NCBI GenBank assembly: GCA_947465645.1
Contig: CANIBQ010000065.1
Span: forward strand, 1 to 28,771
Direction: 5' to 3'
Length of the DNA stretch: 28,771 nt
Source of the DNA: Acidobacteriota bacterium
Lineage (GTDB): Bacteria; Acidobacteriota; Vicinamibacteria; Vicinamibacterales; UBA2999
Shown: positions 10,976 to 18,250 of the stretch, piece by piece
Numbering within the stretch: the stretch's first letter is position 1
How the letters are laid out: the number at the start of each line of letters is the position of its first letter
The notes under the pieces: generated by a model
Seen by the model: only the letters and a program-made list of their open reading frames with translations
The model's database searches: none
Told to the model about the DNA's origin: nothing
Position numbers and translations under genes: made by a program

Positions 10976-11323
10976 ATGTTTCGCCGCTTCCTGGTATTCA
11001 CATGCACGGCCGTGATTCTCGGGGCGCCCGTCGCCACCGTCGTGTGCCAGGTTGCGTGCGGTGACGCGACGCAGCGGCATTCGTGTCACGACGAGGCGGA
11101 GACATCGGGCACCGCGATGAGCGCTGCCGCCCATGCGTGCGGCCACACCGATGCGCTGCCACCGGGGCGCGATCAGGCTCGAGAGGACCGCGCACCCGTC
11201 CCAGCGATCGTTACGGTTGCGGCGCCTCTCGCCACGCTTGTCGAATCGTCACGTCCCGCGCCGCCGCACCGCCAATACAGCCCGCTGCTCTTCGTCTCTC
11301 TCGCGACACCGCTCCGCCTGTAA
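10976..11323 (+). CDS. Small exported Cys/His-rich protein of copper islands, function unknown
   Basis: This 115-residue protein has an N-terminal hydrophobic signal or anchor (about residues 4-24, FLVFTCTAVILGAPVATVV). A Cys/His-rich stretch follows (C24, C28, HSCHDE at about 38-43, then HACGHTD at about 57-63), with a Pro/Ala-rich tail ending SLATPLRL. The cluster of Cys and His suggests periplasmic metal binding. I know similar unnamed small proteins next to copper ATPases in related bacteria, but cannot give a function. An alternative GTG start at 10952 would overlap the copA stop and add 8 residues; the ATG is preferred because TATACT lies 7 bp before it, although both modes (coupled translation and own promoter) may be used. 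Confidence 0.65.
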   Translation: MFRRFLVFTCTAVILGAPVATVVCQVACGDATQRHSCHDEAETSGTAMSAAAHACGHTDALPPGRDQAREDRAPVPAIVTVAAPLATLVESSRPAPPHRQYSPLLFVSLATPLRL

Positions 11324-11374
11324 TTCCAGACCCATCTCGACGCTTCACGTCTTCTTACGGGAGAGAGAGGGTCT

Positions 11375-12763
11375 ATGTACGTCGATCGTGTACGACCGCG
11401 CCCGACAGTGGCGGCCATCGCTATGTTGCTCATCGTGGCAGCGGCGCGACCAGCGCACGCGCAACCGCCGGCGCCGGCGGAACAACATGAGCATGGCCAG
11501 ACATCCGCGCCTGCAGGCGGCGAGCAGGCGGTTCCTGACATGGCCGGCATGGCGCGGGAAGGATCAGGCACCTCGTGGCTGCCGGATGGGACCCCGATGT
11601 ACGCCGTCCACGCCCAGAAGGGAGCCTGGCTGTTGATGGCGCATGAGAACGCATTCGTTCAGCACTTGTATGAATCGGGCGATCGCGGGTCGAACCAGAC
11701 CGGCAGCATCAACTGGTTCATGGGCATGGCCATCCGGAACATCGGGAAGGGGCGTCTTGGCCTCCGCGGTATGTTCAGCCTGGAGCCGTGGACGATTGGC
11801 GGCTGCGGCTACCCGGATCTCCTCGCGAGCGGTGAAACCTGCGACGGCGAGGGGATTCACGATCGCCAGCATCCGCATGATCTCTTCATGGAAGTGGCGG
11901 CGACCTACGATGCACCGCTGAACGGTGCCGTCCGCTGGCAGGTCTACGGCGGACCTGCAGGTGAACCGGCGCTTGGCCCGGTCGCGTTTCCGCACCGCGT
12001 GTCCTCGATGCCGAATCCCATTGCGCCTATCTCCCATCACTGGCTCGACGCAACGCACATCACGTTTGGTGTCGTGACCGGCGCCCTCTACGGCAACCGC
12101 TGGAAGACCGAAGTGTCGGCCTTCAATGGGCGGGAACCGGATGAGCAGCGCGCGGATTTCGATCTCGGGCCACTCGACTCGCTGTCGGGCCGCGTGTCAT
12201 TCCTGCCGACGCCCAATGTGGCGCTGCAGGTGTCATCGGGTCGGCTGACTGAAGCGGAACCGTCCGAGACCGGCGGACCTGGGATCGACGTGACCCGCGT
12301 CACCGCGTCGGCGACGTACCATCGGGCCGTTGCCGAGGGCGGCATCTGGGCCAGTACCGTGGCGTGGGGCAGGAATGCCGAGGGAGATCACTCGTCGCAG
12401 GCCCTCTTGCTGGAGTCGACCGTGATCCTCGACGATCGTGACGCCTGGTTCGGACGTCTTGAAGTCGCAGGCAAAACAGCGCACGATCTCGGCGTGTCCG
12501 GGGATGGCATGTTCACCATCGGGAAGCTGCAGGGCGGGTATACGCGGTACCTCGATGCATGGAACGGCCTGAGGCCCGGAATCGGGTTCAGCGTGTCGTC
12601 CGGACTGGTGCCCGGTTCGTTGCAGCCGGCATACGGAAGCCGGGCCAACCTTGGGATTGGCCTGTTTCTGACGCTGCGGCCCGCGGCGATGGCCCATGCC
12701 ACGGCCGCGCCGGGCGCCGGCGTGGACCCCCACGCGGGACACGTGATGCCCCCGACTCCATGA
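11375..12763 (+). CDS. Outer-membrane beta-barrel-like protein of the copper island, function unknown
   Basis: This 462-residue protein starts at an ATG preceded by a purine-rich ribosome site (GGGAGAGAGAGGG). A signal peptide ends near residue 29 (RPAHAQ). A His/Met-bearing segment follows (EQHEHGQ at about 36-42, DMAGMA), then a body with alternating aromatic/polar strands such as GAVRWQVYGGPAG, NRWKTEVSAFNGREP and YTRYLDAWNGLRPGIGFSV, as in porin-like barrels. A conserved-looking HDRQHPHDLFM motif is at 162-172. The last residues include DPHAGHVM. It is probably outer-membrane located and may bind or pass copper; this is inference from the His-rich ends and neighbours. The downstream cytochrome gene begins 7 bp after its stop, so they are likely co-transcribed. 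Confidence 0.75.
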   Translation: MYVDRVRPRPTVAAIAMLLIVAAARPAHAQPPAPAEQHEHGQTSAPAGGEQAVPDMAGMAREGSGTSWLPDGTPMYAVHAQKGAWLLMAHENAFVQHLYESGDRGSNQTGSINWFMGMAIRNIGKGRLGLRGMFSLEPWTIGGCGYPDLLASGETCDGEGIHDRQHPHDLFMEVAATYDAPLNGAVRWQVYGGPAGEPALGPVAFPHRVSSMPNPIAPISHHWLDATHITFGVVTGALYGNRWKTEVSAFNGREPDEQRADFDLGPLDSLSGRVSFLPTPNVALQVSSGRLTEAEPSETGGPGIDVTRVTASATYHRAVAEGGIWASTVAWGRNAEGDHSSQALLLESTVILDDRDAWFGRLEVAGKTAHDLGVSGDGMFTIGKLQGGYTRYLDAWNGLRPGIGFSVSSGLVPGSLQPAYGSRANLGIGLFLTLRPAAMAHATAAPGAGVDPHAGHVMPPTP

Positions 12764-12770
12764 GCGCTGC

Positions 12771-13397
12771 ATGAAGCCCGCTCTCAAGGTGATTGCGCTG
12801 GCGACCGGCCTGGTCCTGGTGGCCAGCCTGGTGGTGCTCGCCTATTTCATCGGCGCAGGCGTGAGCGCGAGGCCCGCGCCTGGACGAGTCGAGACATTCG
12901 CCGCCAGGACCCTCCGCGACATGGCCATTGCCTGGCACACGCAGAACCGGCAGAATCCGGTTCCATTGAGCGATGAAGTTCTCGCGCTGGGGCGGGAGCA
13001 CTTTGCCGATCACTGCGCGTCGTGCCACGGCAATGACGGGAGCGGGGGCGTGGAGCTGGGACGCGCGTTCTACCCGCGCGCGCCGGACATGCGCCTTCCG
13101 GCGACCCAGCAGTTGTCGGACGAGGCGCTCTTCTACATCATCGAGAACGGCGTGCGCCTGACCGGAATGCCCGCCTGGGGTACGGGCACGCCGGAAGGCG
13201 AGGAGCAGTCCTGGTATCTCGTGCACTTCATCCGCCAGTTGCCACAACTGACCGTGGCGGAGCTCGAGCAGATGCAGGAACGCAATCCGAGATCGCCGCA
13301 AGAGATCAGGCAGGAAATCGAGGCCGAACGGTTTCTGCGCGGTGAGGATTCCGCGCCGCCGCAGCCGGATGACGGGAACGGCCATCGGCACGAGTAG
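12771..13397 (+). CDS. Membrane-anchored c-type cytochrome with His-rich tail
   Basis: This 208-residue monohaem cytochrome c has an uncleaved-looking N-terminal anchor (residues about 5-30) and a class I fold: haem site CASCH at 82-86 (Cys82, Cys85, His86) and distal Met ligand probably Met133 in RLTGMPAW. The C-terminus is charged and ends in GNGHRHE, which could bind metal. It would sit in the periplasm and transfer single electrons. In the copper-island context it may take part in copper redox chemistry, such as Cu(I) oxidation, but no oxidase partner is visible. The ATG is 7 bp after the preceding stop. The cytochrome call is firm; its partner is unknown. Confidence 0.9.
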   Translation: MKPALKVIALATGLVLVASLVVLAYFIGAGVSARPAPGRVETFAARTLRDMAIAWHTQNRQNPVPLSDEVLALGREHFADHCASCHGNDGSGGVELGRAFYPRAPDMRLPATQQLSDEALFYIIENGVRLTGMPAWGTGTPEGEEQSWYLVHFIRQLPQLTVAELEQMQERNPRSPQEIRQEIEAERFLRGEDSAPPQPDDGNGHRHE

Positions 13398-13408
13398 AGG
13401 TTCTGGCG

Positions 13409-13414
13409 TATTCT
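13409..13414 (+). promoter_or_regulatory. -10 element TATTCT for the small exported protein gene
   Basis: TATTCT lies 16 bp before the ATG at 13431 and leaves room for a short leader with an AGGAG ribosome site, unlike the leaderless-type sites elsewhere in the window. Confidence 0.45.
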
Positions 13415-13430
13415 TGACCCAGGAGATCTC

Positions 13431-13760
13431 ATGAACAGGATATCAATTGCGGCCGTCGCCCTCGTCGTCGCGTGTGCGGTTCCCGCGGTCAGCTTTGCGC
13501 ACGGAGGTCACGCCCACAAGGTCATGGGCACCGTGTCGAGTGTTGACGGCCAGAACCTCATGGTGAAGACGACGGACGGCAAGACGGTGACAGTCGTAAT
13601 GGACGCCAAGACGAAGGTCACCCGCGGCAAGGTCAAGGTTGACGCGACCTCGGTGAAGGTGGGCGAGCGCATTGTCGCTGAAGGCGCTGAAGACAAGACG
13701 AACATCATGGCGACGAGCGTGCAGCTTCCCGCACCCGCCGCTGTCACTGCCAAGAAGTAA
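13431..13760 (+). CDS. Small exported DUF5666-like protein, possible metal binding
   Basis: This 109-residue secreted protein starts at an ATG with AGGAG about 6 bp upstream. The signal peptide is about residues 1-23 (ending SFA), followed at once by HGGHAHK, a likely metal-binding N-terminus after cleavage. The rest is a compact beta-rich domain (VMGTVSSVDGQNLMVKTTDG, VKVGERIVAEG) resembling the OB-like DUF5666 fold, with a short Ala/Pro tail. It is the last gene of the copper island and ends 6 bp from the convergent crcB stop. A periplasmic copper-buffering role is plausible but not shown. Confidence 0.7.
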   Translation: MNRISIAAVALVVACAVPAVSFAHGGHAHKVMGTVSSVDGQNLMVKTTDGKTVTVVMDAKTKVTRGKVKVDATSVKVGERIVAEGAEDKTNIMATSVQLPAPAAVTAKK

Positions 13761-13766
13761 ACGATC

Positions 13767-14150
13767 TCAGGCCGCCAGCGCCCTTGCAGCCGCGAGACCG
13801 GCAAAGAGGGCGCCGATCGAACCGATCACCGACACCACCGCATACAGCAACGCGTGGCCGGTGTCGTGCCGTTCCCACATCAGCCCCGTCTCCAGCGCAA
13901 ACGCGGAAAACGTCGTGAAGCCGCCCAGCACTCCGGTGGTGAGGAGCAGGGGCAGTGGTTCGGACGTGTCTTCGCCTCGATAGGCGAACCACCCGGCCAG
14001 CAGGCCCATCACGAAGCAGCCCGCGATATTGACGAAGAGCGTCCCCGCCGGGTAGTTCGGTCCCACCAGCAGCAGCGCCGCGCGATTCACGCCGTGGCGC
14101 GCCGCCGCGCCGAGGCCGCCGCCAAGACACACCAAGAGATACGACTTCAG
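13767..14150 (-). CDS. crcB: Fluoride channel CrcB/FluC
   Basis: This 127-residue, four-helix membrane protein exports fluoride passively as an antiparallel dimer. Family signatures are [14 protein letters not shown] near the N-terminus, [20 protein letters not shown], and [15 protein letters not shown], which holds the conserved Phe residues and the central Na+ site region. The frame has no ATG, GTG or TTG near the expected N-terminus. A CTG at 14150 lies 6 bp after GGGAG and gives the family's usual length, so a CTG start is proposed; a TTG seven codons further in has no ribosome site. The gene is convergent with the copper island and divergent from typA. Its -10 is embedded in a palindrome (described separately), suggesting repressor control. 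No fluoride riboswitch fits in the short leader. Confidence 0.9.
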   Translation of the reverse strand: MKSYLLVCLGGGLGAAARHGVNRAALLLVGPNYPAGTLFVNIAGCFVMGLLAGWFAYRGEDTSEPLPLLLTTGVLGGFTTFSAFALETGLMWERHDTGHALLYAVVSVIGSIGALFAGLAAARALAA

Positions 14151-14156
14151 CGTGTG

Positions 14157-14181
14157 CTCCCGCGAAATGATACCGCGGGAG
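14157..14181. promoter_or_regulatory. Operator-like perfect palindrome covering the crcB -10
   Basis: CTCCCGCG (14157-14164) and CGCGGGAG (14174-14181) are an 8-bp perfect inverted repeat with a 9-nt centre. On the minus strand the centre holds TATCAT (14167-14172), the likely crcB -10, and the proximal arm contains the GGGAG ribosome site. Bound protein would block the promoter directly. Confidence 0.6.
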
Positions 14182-14324
14182 GACGGCGTGAAAGGGCTGA
14201 GTGCTCGTGCACGCCTGCGGCACGCACGAGGACCTTCCCCAGCGCCTCCGCGACGATCGGATCGAACTGGCGAGGCGAGGGCGCCTTGCCTCAGCCAAAT
14301 CGCGCACGCGTGGCTCATCAATGC

Positions 14325-14330
14325 GATACT
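14325..14330 (+). promoter_or_regulatory. -10-like GATACT before typA, near-leaderless
   Basis: GATACT ends 6 bp before the ATG at 14337. The intervening GGTGGG could act as a weak ribosome site only if transcription begins further upstream. Confidence 0.4.
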
Positions 14331-14336
14331 GGTGGG

Positions 14337-16175
14337 ATGTCTCCGCTAACGAAGAGCAAGCAGATCGCGAACCCTCTCCGGCGTAATGTCGCGATCGTCG
14401 CGCACGTCGACCACGGCAAGACCACGCTCGTCGACGCGCTGCTGCAGCAGAGCGGCGTGTTCCGCGCCAACCAGCAGATGACCGAGCGCGTGATGGACAA
14501 CACCGACCTCGAGCGCGAGCGCGGCATCACGATTCTGGCGAAGAACACCGCCGTGCATTACGGCGACTTCCTCATCAACATCGTCGACACCCCGGGCCAC
14601 GCCGACTTCGGCGGCGAGGTCGAGCGCACGCTGTCGATGATCGACGGCATCATGCTGCTCGTGGACGCGTCGGAAGGCCCGCTGCCGCAGACGCGCTTCG
14701 TGCTGCGCAAGGCGCTCGAGCGCGGCCTGCCGCCAATTGTCGTGATCAACAAGATCGACCGGCAGGATGCCCGTGTGCAGGAAGTGCTCAACGAGGTCTA
14801 CGACCTGTTCATCGATCTCGACGCCACCGAGGACCAGATCGACTTTCCGGTGCTCTACACCAATGCGCGCGTCGGCACGGCGACAACCGATCTCGCGCAG
14901 CCCGGCGAGACGCTGCGGCCGCTCTTCCAGGCGATCATCGACCACATGCCGCCGCCGCGCGGCAATCCCGACGCCCCGCTGCAGATGCTCGTGGCCAACC
15001 TCGACTCGAGCGATTACCTCGGCCGCATCGCGATCGGCCGCATCTTCAACGGCACCGTGAAGCTGAACGATCCGGTTGCCGTGCTGAAGCACGACGGCGA
15101 GGCGAAAGACACGAAGGTGACGAAGTTGTTTGCCTTCGACGGCCTGAAGCGCGTGGAAATCGAACGGGCCGCCGCCGGCGACATCGTCTGTCTCGCGGGC
15201 ATCGAAGACATCACCATCGGAGACACGATTTCAGATCCCGAGCATCGCAACGCGATCCCGTTCATTGCGGTGGACGAGCCGACCGTGTCGATGATTTTCG
15301 GAGTCAACACGTCCCCCGTTGCCGGCAGGGACGGCCAGTACGTCACGTCGAGAAATCTCAGGGATCGCCTTCAGAAGGAGCTGCTGGGCAACGTATCGGT
15401 GCGCGTCGAGGACACCGAGACGCCCGAGCAGATGAAAGTGATCGGTCGCGGCGAGCTTCAGCTCTCGATCCTGATCGAGATGATGCGCCGCGAAGGCTTT
15501 GAGATGCAGGTGTCACGGCCCGACATCGTCACGAAGGAGATCAACGGCGTCAAGATGGAGCCGATCGAAGAGCTCGTGATCGACGTGCCGGAAGAGTTCC
15601 AGGGGGTGGTGATCGCGCAGGCCGGCCAGCGGCGTGGCATCCTCACGAAGATGGTCAATCACGGGAGCGGGCGCGTCAGGCTCGAGTTCCGGATTCCCGC
15701 GCGCGGCCTCATCGGGTTCCGGTCGCAGTTTCTGACCGACACCAAGGGCACCGGCATCATGAACCACCTGTTCGGCGGCTGGGAGCCGTGGCACGGCGGC
15801 ATCGGGTCACGAGTGAACGGGGTGCTGGTGGCAGACCGCTCGGGCGTGGCGACGTCGTTTGCCATCTGGAACCTGCAGGAGCGCGGCGAGATTTTCATCG
15901 AGCCGCAAACGCAGGTGTACGAAGGCATGATCGTCGGGGAGAACGCCCGTCAGCGCGACATGGACGTGAACGTCTGCAAGGAAAAGAAGCAGACGAACAT
16001 GCGCGCCTCGAGCGCCGACGAGGCGATTCGAATCATCCCGCCGCGCCTGCTCAGCCTCGAGCAGGCGATCGAGTTCATCAATGACGATGAGCTCGTGGAA
16101 GTGACGCCGAAGAGTATCCGCTTGCGGAAGCGGATACTCGCGGCGAATACACGGCCGAAGCCGGTAGACGACTAA
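14337..16175 (+). CDS. typA: GTP-binding ribosome-associated GTPase TypA/BipA
   Basis: This 612-residue translational GTPase binds 70S ribosomes and helps 50S assembly and stress adaptation. The ATG at 14337 is chosen because the protein then begins [20 protein letters not shown] in front of the G1 loop AHVDHGKT (22-29), as in the family; a longer open frame upstream has no homologous content. G3 is DTPGHADF, G4 NKID. Domains follow in the order G, EF-Tu domain II-like ([14 protein letters not shown]), EF-G III-like, EF-G V-like and the BipA-specific C-terminal domain with [20 protein letters not shown] and [11 protein letters not shown]. Nothing is missing. The last codons contain a 12-bp hairpin reported separately. 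It is divergent from crcB and has no operon partner. Confidence 0.97.
   Translation: MSPLTKSKQIANPLRRNVAIVAHVDHGKTTLVDALLQQSGVFRANQQMTERVMDNTDLERERGITILAKNTAVHYGDFLINIVDTPGHADFGGEVERTLSMIDGIMLLVDASEGPLPQTRFVLRKALERGLPPIVVINKIDRQDARVQEVLNEVYDLFIDLDATEDQIDFPVLYTNARVGTATTDLAQPGETLRPLFQAIIDHMPPPRGNPDAPLQMLVANLDSSDYLGRIAIGRIFNGTVKLNDPVAVLKHDGEAKDTKVTKLFAFDGLKRVEIERAAAGDIVCLAGIEDITIGDTISDPEHRNAIPFIAVDEPTVSMIFGVNTSPVAGRDGQYVTSRNLRDRLQKELLGNVSVRVEDTETPEQMKVIGRGELQLSILIEMMRREGFEMQVSRPDIVTKEINGVKMEPIEELVIDVPEEFQGVVIAQAGQRRGILTKMVNHGSGRVRLEFRIPARGLIGFRSQFLTDTKGTGIMNHLFGGWEPWHGGIGSRVNGVLVADRSGVATSFAIWNLQERGEIFIEPQTQVYEGMIVGENARQRDMDVNVCKEKKQTNMRASSADEAIRIIPPRLLSLEQAIEFINDDELVEVTPKSIRLRKRILAANTRPKPVDD
16112..16139 (+). 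repeat. 12-bp perfect hairpin inside the 3' end of typA
   Basis: GAGTATCCGCTT (16112-16123) and AAGCGGATACTC (16128-16139) pair perfectly around a GCGG loop. The stretch codes for [10 protein letters not shown]. Codons AGT and ATA, unusual in this GC-rich gene, pair with each other at their third positions (16115 with 16136). No T-tract follows. Confidence 0.7.
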
Positions 16176-16204
16176 ACGGTGCGATGGTGCGATGGTCGTA
16201 CCGT
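16176..16204. repeat. Octamer duplication and weak hairpin after typA
   Basis: Two perfect copies of GGTGCGAT (16178-16185, 16186-16193) follow the typA stop, and ACGGT (16176-16180) can pair with ACCGT (16200-16204). This may be a remnant of a tandem-repeat type similar to the heptamer array after mreB, or a weak transcription end. Confidence 0.4.
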
Positions 16205-16210
16205 CGAACC

Positions 16211-16435
16211 TCATCGTGACGGTGTGATATCGGTGCCGTGGCCGCCGGAGCCCATGTCGATGCCGGCGGCGCCAGGGTTGGCGTCGAGCTCGCCGAGGCC
16301 GGTCTTGACCTCCACATCCTCGCCGAGCGCGCGCTTCCGGCGGCGCCGGACCGACTCCTCGTCAAGGCTCGCGCGGATCGTGCCGTCGGGAGTGACGGGC
16401 TCGTTCGCAATGCCGAGCGGGTCGCCGAGGGTCAT
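16211..16435 (-). CDS. Possible 74-residue hypothetical protein
   Basis: In the gap between typA and mreB, one minus-strand frame looks coding: third codon positions are mostly G or C through the body, and the protein is acidic and natural-looking, with DPLGIANEPVTPDGTIRA, a basic patch ESVRRRRKRA, then VEVKTGLGELDANPGAAGID and a Gly-rich end. I do not recognise the family. The ATG at 16435 is the first reasonable start, but no ribosome site or -10 is obvious before it and the open frame continues upstream, so the N-terminus may be longer (DNRDRDIGTDDD precedes it). No membrane segment or signal peptide is seen. It could instead be a non-coding stretch with biased composition. Confidence 0.45.
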   Translation of the reverse strand: MTLGDPLGIANEPVTPDGTIRASLDEESVRRRRKRALGEDVEVKTGLGELDANPGAAGIDMGSGGHGTDITPSR

Positions 16436-16550
16436 GCGGTCGTCGTCAGTGCCAATGTCGCGGTCCCGGTTATCGATGAGTGTTGAATCCTCCGGTCCAA
16501 CCTGTCGCAAGCGGAGTGCCAGTAGACCGACACCCCTGCCAGAACCCTGA

Positions 16551-16574
16551 CAGGACTGCAACCGCCGTGTCCTG
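16551..16574. repeat. Inverted repeat in the typA-mreB gap
   Basis: CAGGAC (16551-16556) and GTCCTG (16569-16574) form a 6-bp perfect inverted repeat with a 12-nt loop. The role is unknown. Apart from this, the possible small gene and the element at 16648, I see nothing in the gap 16176-16746. Confidence 0.35.
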
Positions 16575-16647
16575 CTATGGCGCAAAACGACAATGAGCCT
16601 CTGCTGCAATCGTGTGCAATAGCGTGGTGTGTCGTGCATGAGCTCGT

Positions 16648-16688
16648 GTGCCAGGTTTGGGCACGGCACTTGCCCTAACGCCTGGCAC
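16648..16688. repeat. REP-like long palindrome upstream of mreB
   Basis: GTGCCAGG (16648-16655) pairs with CCTGGCAC (16681-16688), and an inner stem GGGCA (16659-16663) pairs with TGCCC (16671-16675) around a 7-nt loop, with TT/AA extending it. The 41-nt element can fold almost completely on itself. It lies 58 bp before the mreB start and looks like a dispersed extragenic palindrome. Confidence 0.6.
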
Positions 16689-16746
16689 CTGCTTGTCCCG
16701 AGCGAAGTCGAGGGGCGATTCCGCAGGCCTGACCAGGGAGGCCCAC

Positions 16747-17769
16747 GTGTTCCTCGGTGCGCTGCAGTTCATTTCCAACGACCTCGCGATTGACCTGGGC
16801 ACCGCCAACACGTGCGTGTTCGCCCGCGGCCGGGGCATCGTGCTCAGCGAGCCGTCAATCGTGGCGTTCAACAACATCAACGACACCATCGAGGCGGTCG
16901 GCAACGAGGCCAAGGAGATGCTTGGCCGCACCCCCGGGTCAATCACGGCGGTGAAGCCGATGCGGGACGGCGTCATCGCGGACTTCGAGGCCGCCGAGAA
17001 GATGCTCGGCTACTTCATCAAGAAGGCGCACAAGAACAGCCGGTTCGCGCGGCCCCGGGTCGTGATCGGGGTGCCGTCCCAGATTACGCAGGTCGAGCGC
17101 CGCGCGGTCAAGGACAGCGCATACCGGGCCAAGGCGAGCGACGTGCACCTCATCGAAGAGGGCATGGCGGCGGCCATCGGCGCGGGGATGCCCATTACCG
17201 AGGCCTGCGGAAACATGATCGTGGACATCGGCGGCGGCACCACGGACATCGCCGTCATCTCGCTCGCGGGCGTCGTCTACAGCAAGTCGGTGCGCGTTGC
17301 CGGCAACGCCATGGACGAGGCGATCATCAATTACGTGAAGCGCGAGCACGACCTGCTCATCGGCGAGCGGACGGCCGAGCGCGTGAAGATGGAGCTCGGG
17401 TCGGCGGCGCACCTGCCCACGCGCAGGGAAATGGAAGTGAAGGGCCGCCACATGGTCGAGGGCAAGCCCGTCACGATCCTGCTCAACGACGGGCAGATTC
17501 GAGAGGCGCTCGAAGATACGATCCGCCAGATCGTCCAGGCGGTACGCGACGCGCTCGAGCAGACGCCACCCGAGCTCTCGGCCGACATCTGCGACCGCGG
17601 GATCGTGCTGAGCGGCGGCGGCGCCTTGCTGCAGAACATGGACGAGCGGCTCCGCCGCGAGACCGGCCTGCCCGTGTCGATCGCCGAAGACCCACTGTCA
17701 TCAGTGGTCCTCGGCGCCGGCACGATGCTGTCGGATTTCGATCTGCTGAAGAAAATCTCGCTCGATTAG
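16747..17769 (+). CDS. mreB: Rod-shape actin homologue MreB
   Basis: This 340-residue bacterial actin forms membrane-bound filaments that guide elongation of the cell wall. The GTG at 16747 is chosen because AGGGAGG sits about 7 bp upstream and it gives an amphipathic N-terminus (MFLGALQFISNDLAIDLGTA), as expected for membrane attachment; the upstream in-frame extension reads through a palindromic repeat. Phosphate-1 loop DLGTANT is at 16-22, phosphate-2 DIGGGTTD at 160-167, and the adenosine motif LSGGGALL is near 290. Full length for the family. mreC and mreD do not follow; the next gene is convergent, so mreB is isolated from the usual mre operon here, which may indicate a second locus or a split operon. 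Confidence 0.97.
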   Translation: MFLGALQFISNDLAIDLGTANTCVFARGRGIVLSEPSIVAFNNINDTIEAVGNEAKEMLGRTPGSITAVKPMRDGVIADFEAAEKMLGYFIKKAHKNSRFARPRVVIGVPSQITQVERRAVKDSAYRAKASDVHLIEEGMAAAIGAGMPITEACGNMIVDIGGGTTDIAVISLAGVVYSKSVRVAGNAMDEAIINYVKREHDLLIGERTAERVKMELGSAAHLPTRREMEVKGRHMVEGKPVTILLNDGQIREALEDTIRQIVQAVRDALEQTPPELSADICDRGIVLSGGGALLQNMDERLRRETGLPVSIAEDPLSSVVLGAGTMLSDFDLLKKISLD

Positions 17770-17774
17770 TTGGC

Positions 17775-17867
17775 GGTTGTCGGTTGTCGGTTGTCAGTTG
17801 TCGGTTGTCGGTTGTCAGAAAGCGTCGAGCCAACTCGAGGCGTTCCGACAACTGACAACTGACAACT
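17775..17867. repeat. Tandem heptamer array with inverted copies between mreB and ferredoxin gene
   Basis: Six heptamers of RGTTGTC type (GGTTGTC x3, AGTTGTC, GGTTGTC x2) fill 17775-17816, and three inverted copies GACAACT fill 17847-17867. Between them TCGAG-ccaa-CTCGA makes a small inner hairpin (17825-17838). The two blocks can pair into a stem of about 20 bp in several registers. Located between convergent genes, it may act as a two-way transcription barrier. Confidence 0.8.
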
Positions 17868-17870
17868 AGT

Positions 17871-18221
17871 TCAGACCCACTCCGGCGGCGGCTGAATCGT
17901 CGGTTCCGGCGTCTTGCCGGGGTCAGGGCGGCCGCTGCCTTCCAGCCTGCTGATCGCGCGCACGGACATATCGTGGTCGCAGACGATCTGACACGACAGG
18001 CGAACCCCCGTCAGGCCCCGCTCTTCCATTTTCGTCTTTTCCGCCTTGGTCATCCGCGCCGGCTCACCGGCGATGAACTCCACCCGACAAGTGGTGCAGC
18101 GGGCGTTTCCGCCGCAGGCGTGCAGGATGTCCACGTGCGCATCCTGCTCGATCGCCAGCACCAGGCGCTTTCCCTCTTCCACATCGACGGTGTCAAACCC
18201 TTCAACAGTCAGCTTCGGCAT
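17871..18221 (-). CDS. [2Fe-2S] ferredoxin
   Basis: This 116-residue cytoplasmic electron carrier has the beta-grasp ferredoxin fold. Cluster ligands are Cys36, Cys42, Cys45 (HACGGNARCTTCRVEF, a CX5CX2C spacing) and Cys77 (VRLSCQIV). The N-terminus, MPKLTVEGFDTVDVEEGKRL, is the usual first hairpin. A Pro-rich tail of about 20 residues (GKTPEPTIQPPPEWV) is extra. The redox partner is unknown; no reductase or oxygenase gene is adjacent. The ATG at 18221 has a TAACAT hexamer 7 bp upstream and no ribosome site, suggesting a leaderless message. It is divergent from the gene at 18251 with 29 bp between them and convergent with mreB. Confidence 0.93.
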   Translation of the reverse strand: MPKLTVEGFDTVDVEEGKRLVLAIEQDAHVDILHACGGNARCTTCRVEFIAGEPARMTKAEKTKMEERGLTGVRLSCQIVCDHDMSVRAISRLEGSGRPDPGKTPEPTIQPPPEWV

Positions 18222-18228
18222 GGCCGCT

Positions 18229-18234
18229 ATGTTA
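18229..18234 (-). promoter_or_regulatory. -10 element TAACAT for the ferredoxin gene, leaderless-type spacing
   Basis: On the minus strand TAACAT ends 7 bp before the ATG at 18221; CCGACA lies 17 bp further upstream as a weak -35. On the plus strand an overlapping TAACGT (18233-18238) ends 12 bp before the ATG at 18251 and may serve the divergent gene. Confidence 0.5.
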
Positions 18235-18250
18235 ACGTATCGAGCTGATC

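Noticed and set aside
14150..14336. Fluoride riboswitch upstream of crcB
   Set aside because: I could not find the crcB-motif sequence, and the likely -10 leaves only about 10-15 bases of leader.
16112..16139. Classical intrinsic terminator for typA
   Set aside because: The stem lies inside the coding region and no run of T follows.
16179..16550. Plus-strand open frames in the typA-mreB gap
   Set aside because: The products are Ser/Arg-rich strings; the minus-strand 74-residue frame has better codon composition, so it alone is listed, with low confidence.
16648..16746. Longer N-terminus for MreB
   Set aside because: The in-frame extension translates a palindromic repeat, and the GTG at 16747 has a strong ribosome site and a family-like N-terminus.
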